Below are positions 61,480 to 64,000 of a stretch of DNA of 64,000 bases, piece after piece; position 1 is the first letter of the stretch, and each line of letters begins with the position of its first letter. Source of the stretch: Dicaeum eximium (Eukaryota; Chordata; Aves; Passeriformes; Dicaeidae); contig VWZP01010309.1 in NCBI GenBank assembly GCA_013396995.1, positions 290,153 to 354,152 of the forward strand, given 5' to 3'. A program made the translations under genes and the position numbers. A model generated the notes under the pieces. It saw only the letters and a list, made by a program, of their open reading frames with translations. It made no database searches and had not been told where the DNA came from.

Positions 61480-62110
61480 TTGACCTCATGCTATTTTTAC
61501 GAGTCAGACAGATGTGCTGTCTCTGATAAGCTGGTACCCAGGACAAGCTATCGAATCAGAAATCTGTGGAGTCACTCTTCAAATCCCAGCACTAATCGCA
61601 ACGATAAAGAGCTACCTTTCGATTAATCCTGTCCTGGACTTTAGACGGAAGATGCTGCAGTTTAATTACTGAGTGAAATCCACTTTGTCTGATCTGCCAG
61701 TCTGCACTGTAATGTCATAATATAATCAGCTTCACCCCTGTCTGAAGCTCTAGGGCTGTGAAGTCCAAGGACTTGTTTGATTGGAAGAAATAAAACGATG
61801 TTCAAACAACCACCAGCCACAGGGCTGTAATTACCAAAATCTTGTTTGCATCTGTCTGTCATTTTCACCAGTGGTTTTTTTATGACATGAAGAAGCAAGG
61901 AGAGATCATGGTGGATAAGAACAGCAACCTGACGAGTGACAAATCAAGATGTGCGATGGTTTTCTTATAGAAAATAATCATTGTAAAATATTCAGGCTAA
62001 TTAAACTGGGTCTCTTTTTGTACATATTTCCCATCAGCTTTGGTGACACATGCTGGTTCAAGCAAAGCCAGCCATTGGTATTGTCATTTCATAATTAAAA
62101 CCTGTAACTG
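61480..62110. promoter_or_regulatory. Candidate conserved developmental enhancer
   Basis: A repeat-free, non-coding block of about 630 bp with dense transcription-factor-like words: GATA-type CTGATAAG (61523-61530), OTX/PITX-type TAATCC inside CGATTAATCC (61620-61629), homeodomain TAATTA (61828-61833), an octamer-like TTTGCAT and a TGTCTGTCATTTTC stretch (about 61845-61866), plus further TAAT sites. Several CpGs have survived (tatcgaatc, aatcgcaacgat, tttcgatt, agacgg, aaacgatg) although the neighbourhood is CpG-poor. This texture is common in vertebrate conserved non-coding elements. No cross-species alignment was made. Confidence 0.45.
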
Positions 62111-63189
62111 AGCTGGGAGTGCCTCCACCAGAGGTTCCAGCACAGGGATGGAGTCGTGTGAGTGTGAGATAATTGTATTTCTACTTATGTGAGAGAGGCA
62201 GCAGGTCTGCCACAGTAGGAGATGTTTCCTCCCACCCCTCTTAGCAGATTTAGCCACGATTAGGGGGGAGTTTCTTCACACAAAGAAAGAGGCCATGGCT
62301 TGCTATAACACATTACTTAGCATGCCTTGCACAGGTGCATGGCTCACCCCCCACAGCTGTGTGGCAGCTCATTGCACCAACTCACACTGAAAGCAGTGGG
62401 ACAATTTAGGATGCTCCTGATCCTTTGATGTCAGGCCTTCTTCCCCTCCACCTCCTTTATTAAGGGTGCAACCAGGGAGTGTTGATGGAATTTCTTTTGA
62501 GTGTACCATGGAGACTATTGTTCTGGAAAAGTTCATTATCTTTCATTACCTACCATTCCAGGCTCATTTGACAGAGCTGATCAAACAGCGGTGACTTCCT
62601 CTCACTTCTGACCTCGGCAGAGCTGGATCGTTACCAAGAGGTGAAGAGATCCAAAGTTTTCAATACATGTTTTGTTTAGTTATTTTTCTGTCCATGCCAG
62701 GGAGGTTGCAGTTGTGGTGTGGAAAGAATAGCTGACAAAGCTCTCAAAAATGGTTTGTTTTCAAGTTATTGCTAGACATAGATGCTGATGGCCAGAAAAG
62801 GAAGCACACAATTCATCTAGGTCCATCTTTTAGAGAGGGCATTCCTAACCTGTGGTTGGGTTAAATGTGGTTGGATTTGCTGACATCTTTTCATTGCTTA
62901 GGTTTTCTTCCCCCAGCCACCTCAAAATCCTCATTTATCTCATATTATTTTCTTATCATTTAGTTTTCTCTAATTTTCTCTAAATCTTATCTTTAGCTTT
63001 TCCCTTTGCATCTTCTTTGGCCATTTCCACACAGAACTTCCTTTCTCTTCTTATATGATGCAGTCACTCAACTCCTTGCCATCTCACTTTGGACTCTCTA
63101 TTCCACTCATCTAGAATGGAATTCTTACACTGTCACTTTCTTGCAGCTCTTCTGCCCTAAAAGCACTCTTGGTTTCCATTTGTTTTTGC
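62111..63189. other. Gene-free stretch, pyrimidine-rich at its right end
   Basis: Unique sequence. The last 250 bp are pyrimidine-rich on the plus strand (many ctt/tct steps), as introns often are near an acceptor site. Confidence 0.5.
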
Positions 63190-63287
63190 AGAATGAGCTG
63201 GTAGATTATTGTGAATCACAGCTGGAGTTTGACAGTAATCCTTATGCTGCTTCCTCCTCAAAGAATGGGCTAGTTCAGCACCTATAA
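63190..63287 (+). CDS. Possible terminal coding exon of an unidentified gene
   Basis: A polypyrimidine tract and acceptor (ggtttccatttgtttttgcag, shortened here to its last part 'tttgtttttgcag') precede an open frame starting NELVDYCESQLEFDSNPYA, continuing for 31 residues in total to a TAA stop at about 63285-63287 and ending GLVQHL. The peptide is hydrophilic and acidic with a balanced composition, unlike the hydrophobic, intron-like translation upstream in the same frame, and it keeps codon phase 0 if the exon starts at the first base after the AG. I do not recognise the protein, and 31 open codons occur by chance often (roughly one in four to five). The upstream exons would lie outside or remain unseen. 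An alternative acceptor exists at about 63147 (ctttcttgcag). Confidence 0.25.
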
Positions 63288-64000
63288 GTGAAGGGGCCAA
63301 GCACAGGGTGAGATGAAAGCTCTCTGGGTGTCCTGGAGCTGTAGCCTGTGGGTAGATTTCTGTGCACAGACCAGTTCTCTGTACTGCAAAATCAGAGCAA
63401 TGTCTTAGGGCAGAGGCTGGGGCTGAGGAAGGATATCAGACAGCAGCTGTTAGCAGTATGTGTCTGTGCCTTAAACTTGCAGTACATTTACTTTCTTCCT
63501 CTTCCTTTTGTAGCCTGTGGCTGACAGCAATGCCTGGCATTGCCTGTCAGCAGGGATGGCATGCAGGGTGTTTTGCAATGGAAATCTGGCTTTAAACCTA
63601 ACTGGGTTTGTCACTACTGTTTTAACTTCTGAATGGTATTTAAACATTACAGTCTGCAGAGTCTGTTCCAGCAGGATCTATCCGGAGGAGGCTGTCTACA
63701 GAATCTCCTCTGAAGCAGCTCTGACCAGCAGCAATGGCCTTAACATTTTATTTGTGTACTTTCACCCTCCATCTAATCCTTTCCATTAGAAACAGAAATG
63801 TCAGAAGGAAGATGTGCACAGCTTCTTTTAAACCCCAAGAGTATTTTTCAGCATGAAGAAGTCCATCTAGTTACATGGTCTTGCAACAACCACTGGTGTC
63901 CTGCTTCCCAAGGGAAAAGTATCAGGGAAACCTGAACAATAATTGTATGGCCAGTTGCTACAGGAATTATTTCTTTTCCAAATGCGAGATTAAAGAGAGC
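63288..64000. other. Right edge of the window, nothing recognised
   Basis: If the exon at 63190-63287 is real this would be its 3'-untranslated region, but I see no AATAAA soon after it. The frames at 63362-63789 overlap each other and have no domain. Confidence 0.4.

Noticed and set aside
1..64000. tRNA, rRNA, CRISPR, prokaryotic operons, endogenous retrovirus LTR pairs
   Set aside because: I looked for T-loop words, regularly spaced repeats, dense collinear frames and paired LTR-like ends and found none that hold up. A diverged solo LTR could still be missed without a library search.

Overview
This window looks like vertebrate, most likely avian, nuclear DNA from an intergenic region or a very large intron. 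The evidence for a bird is the repeat content. Every retrotransposon I can identify is a CR1 LINE or an old MIR/CORE-type SINE, and there is no L1, Alu, B1/B2 or bacterial signature. Base composition is AT-rich, CpG is strongly depleted almost everywhere, and no open reading frame exceeds about 214 codons. I found no bacterial operon, no CRISPR array, no tRNA or rRNA gene and no complete protein-coding gene.

Layout. From 1 to 9.2 kb the sequence is unique AT-rich DNA with one MIR-like relic near 2.3 kb and long T runs. At 9.24-9.44 kb there is a minus-strand CR1 reverse-transcriptase fragment. The 9.4-16 kb stretch contains a strong foldback at 12.80-12.85 kb and a block at 15.7-16.1 kb that resembles a conserved regulatory element. 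MIR relics lie at 16.4 and 17.6 kb, and a degraded CR1 3' end at 19.03-19.30 kb. A perfect 26-bp palindrome sits at 19.9 kb and a G-quadruplex-type G-rich run at 20.07 kb. At 25.74-26.65 kb two younger CR1 copies lie head to head. The 31-38.4 kb section is the most gene-like part: CpG-enriched patches, a short segment with strong splice signals at 36.1 kb, and the only real CpG island at 38.1-38.35 kb, which carries a four-copy 10-bp tandem repeat. A very old CR1 relic lies at 42.95-43.13 kb, and MIR-like relics lie near 48.5, 49.3, 55.1 and 58.2 kb. The 61.5-62.1 kb block is my best candidate for a conserved developmental enhancer. A possible last coding exon of an unidentified gene lies at 63.19-63.29 kb. 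One assembly gap of 31 N occurs at 61,016, and a single N ends a poly-A run at 43,656.

No set of genes here can be described as working together. The most useful hypotheses are that the CpG island at 38.1 kb is a promoter (perhaps of a non-coding RNA or a distant 5' exon), that several flanking unique blocks are cis-regulatory, and that the right edge may enter the end of a gene. I did not find a previously undescribed system. The best structural oddities are the foldback at 12.8 kb and the palindrome at 19.9 kb. Family assignments come from reading the sequence against remembered consensus features; no alignment or database search was run.
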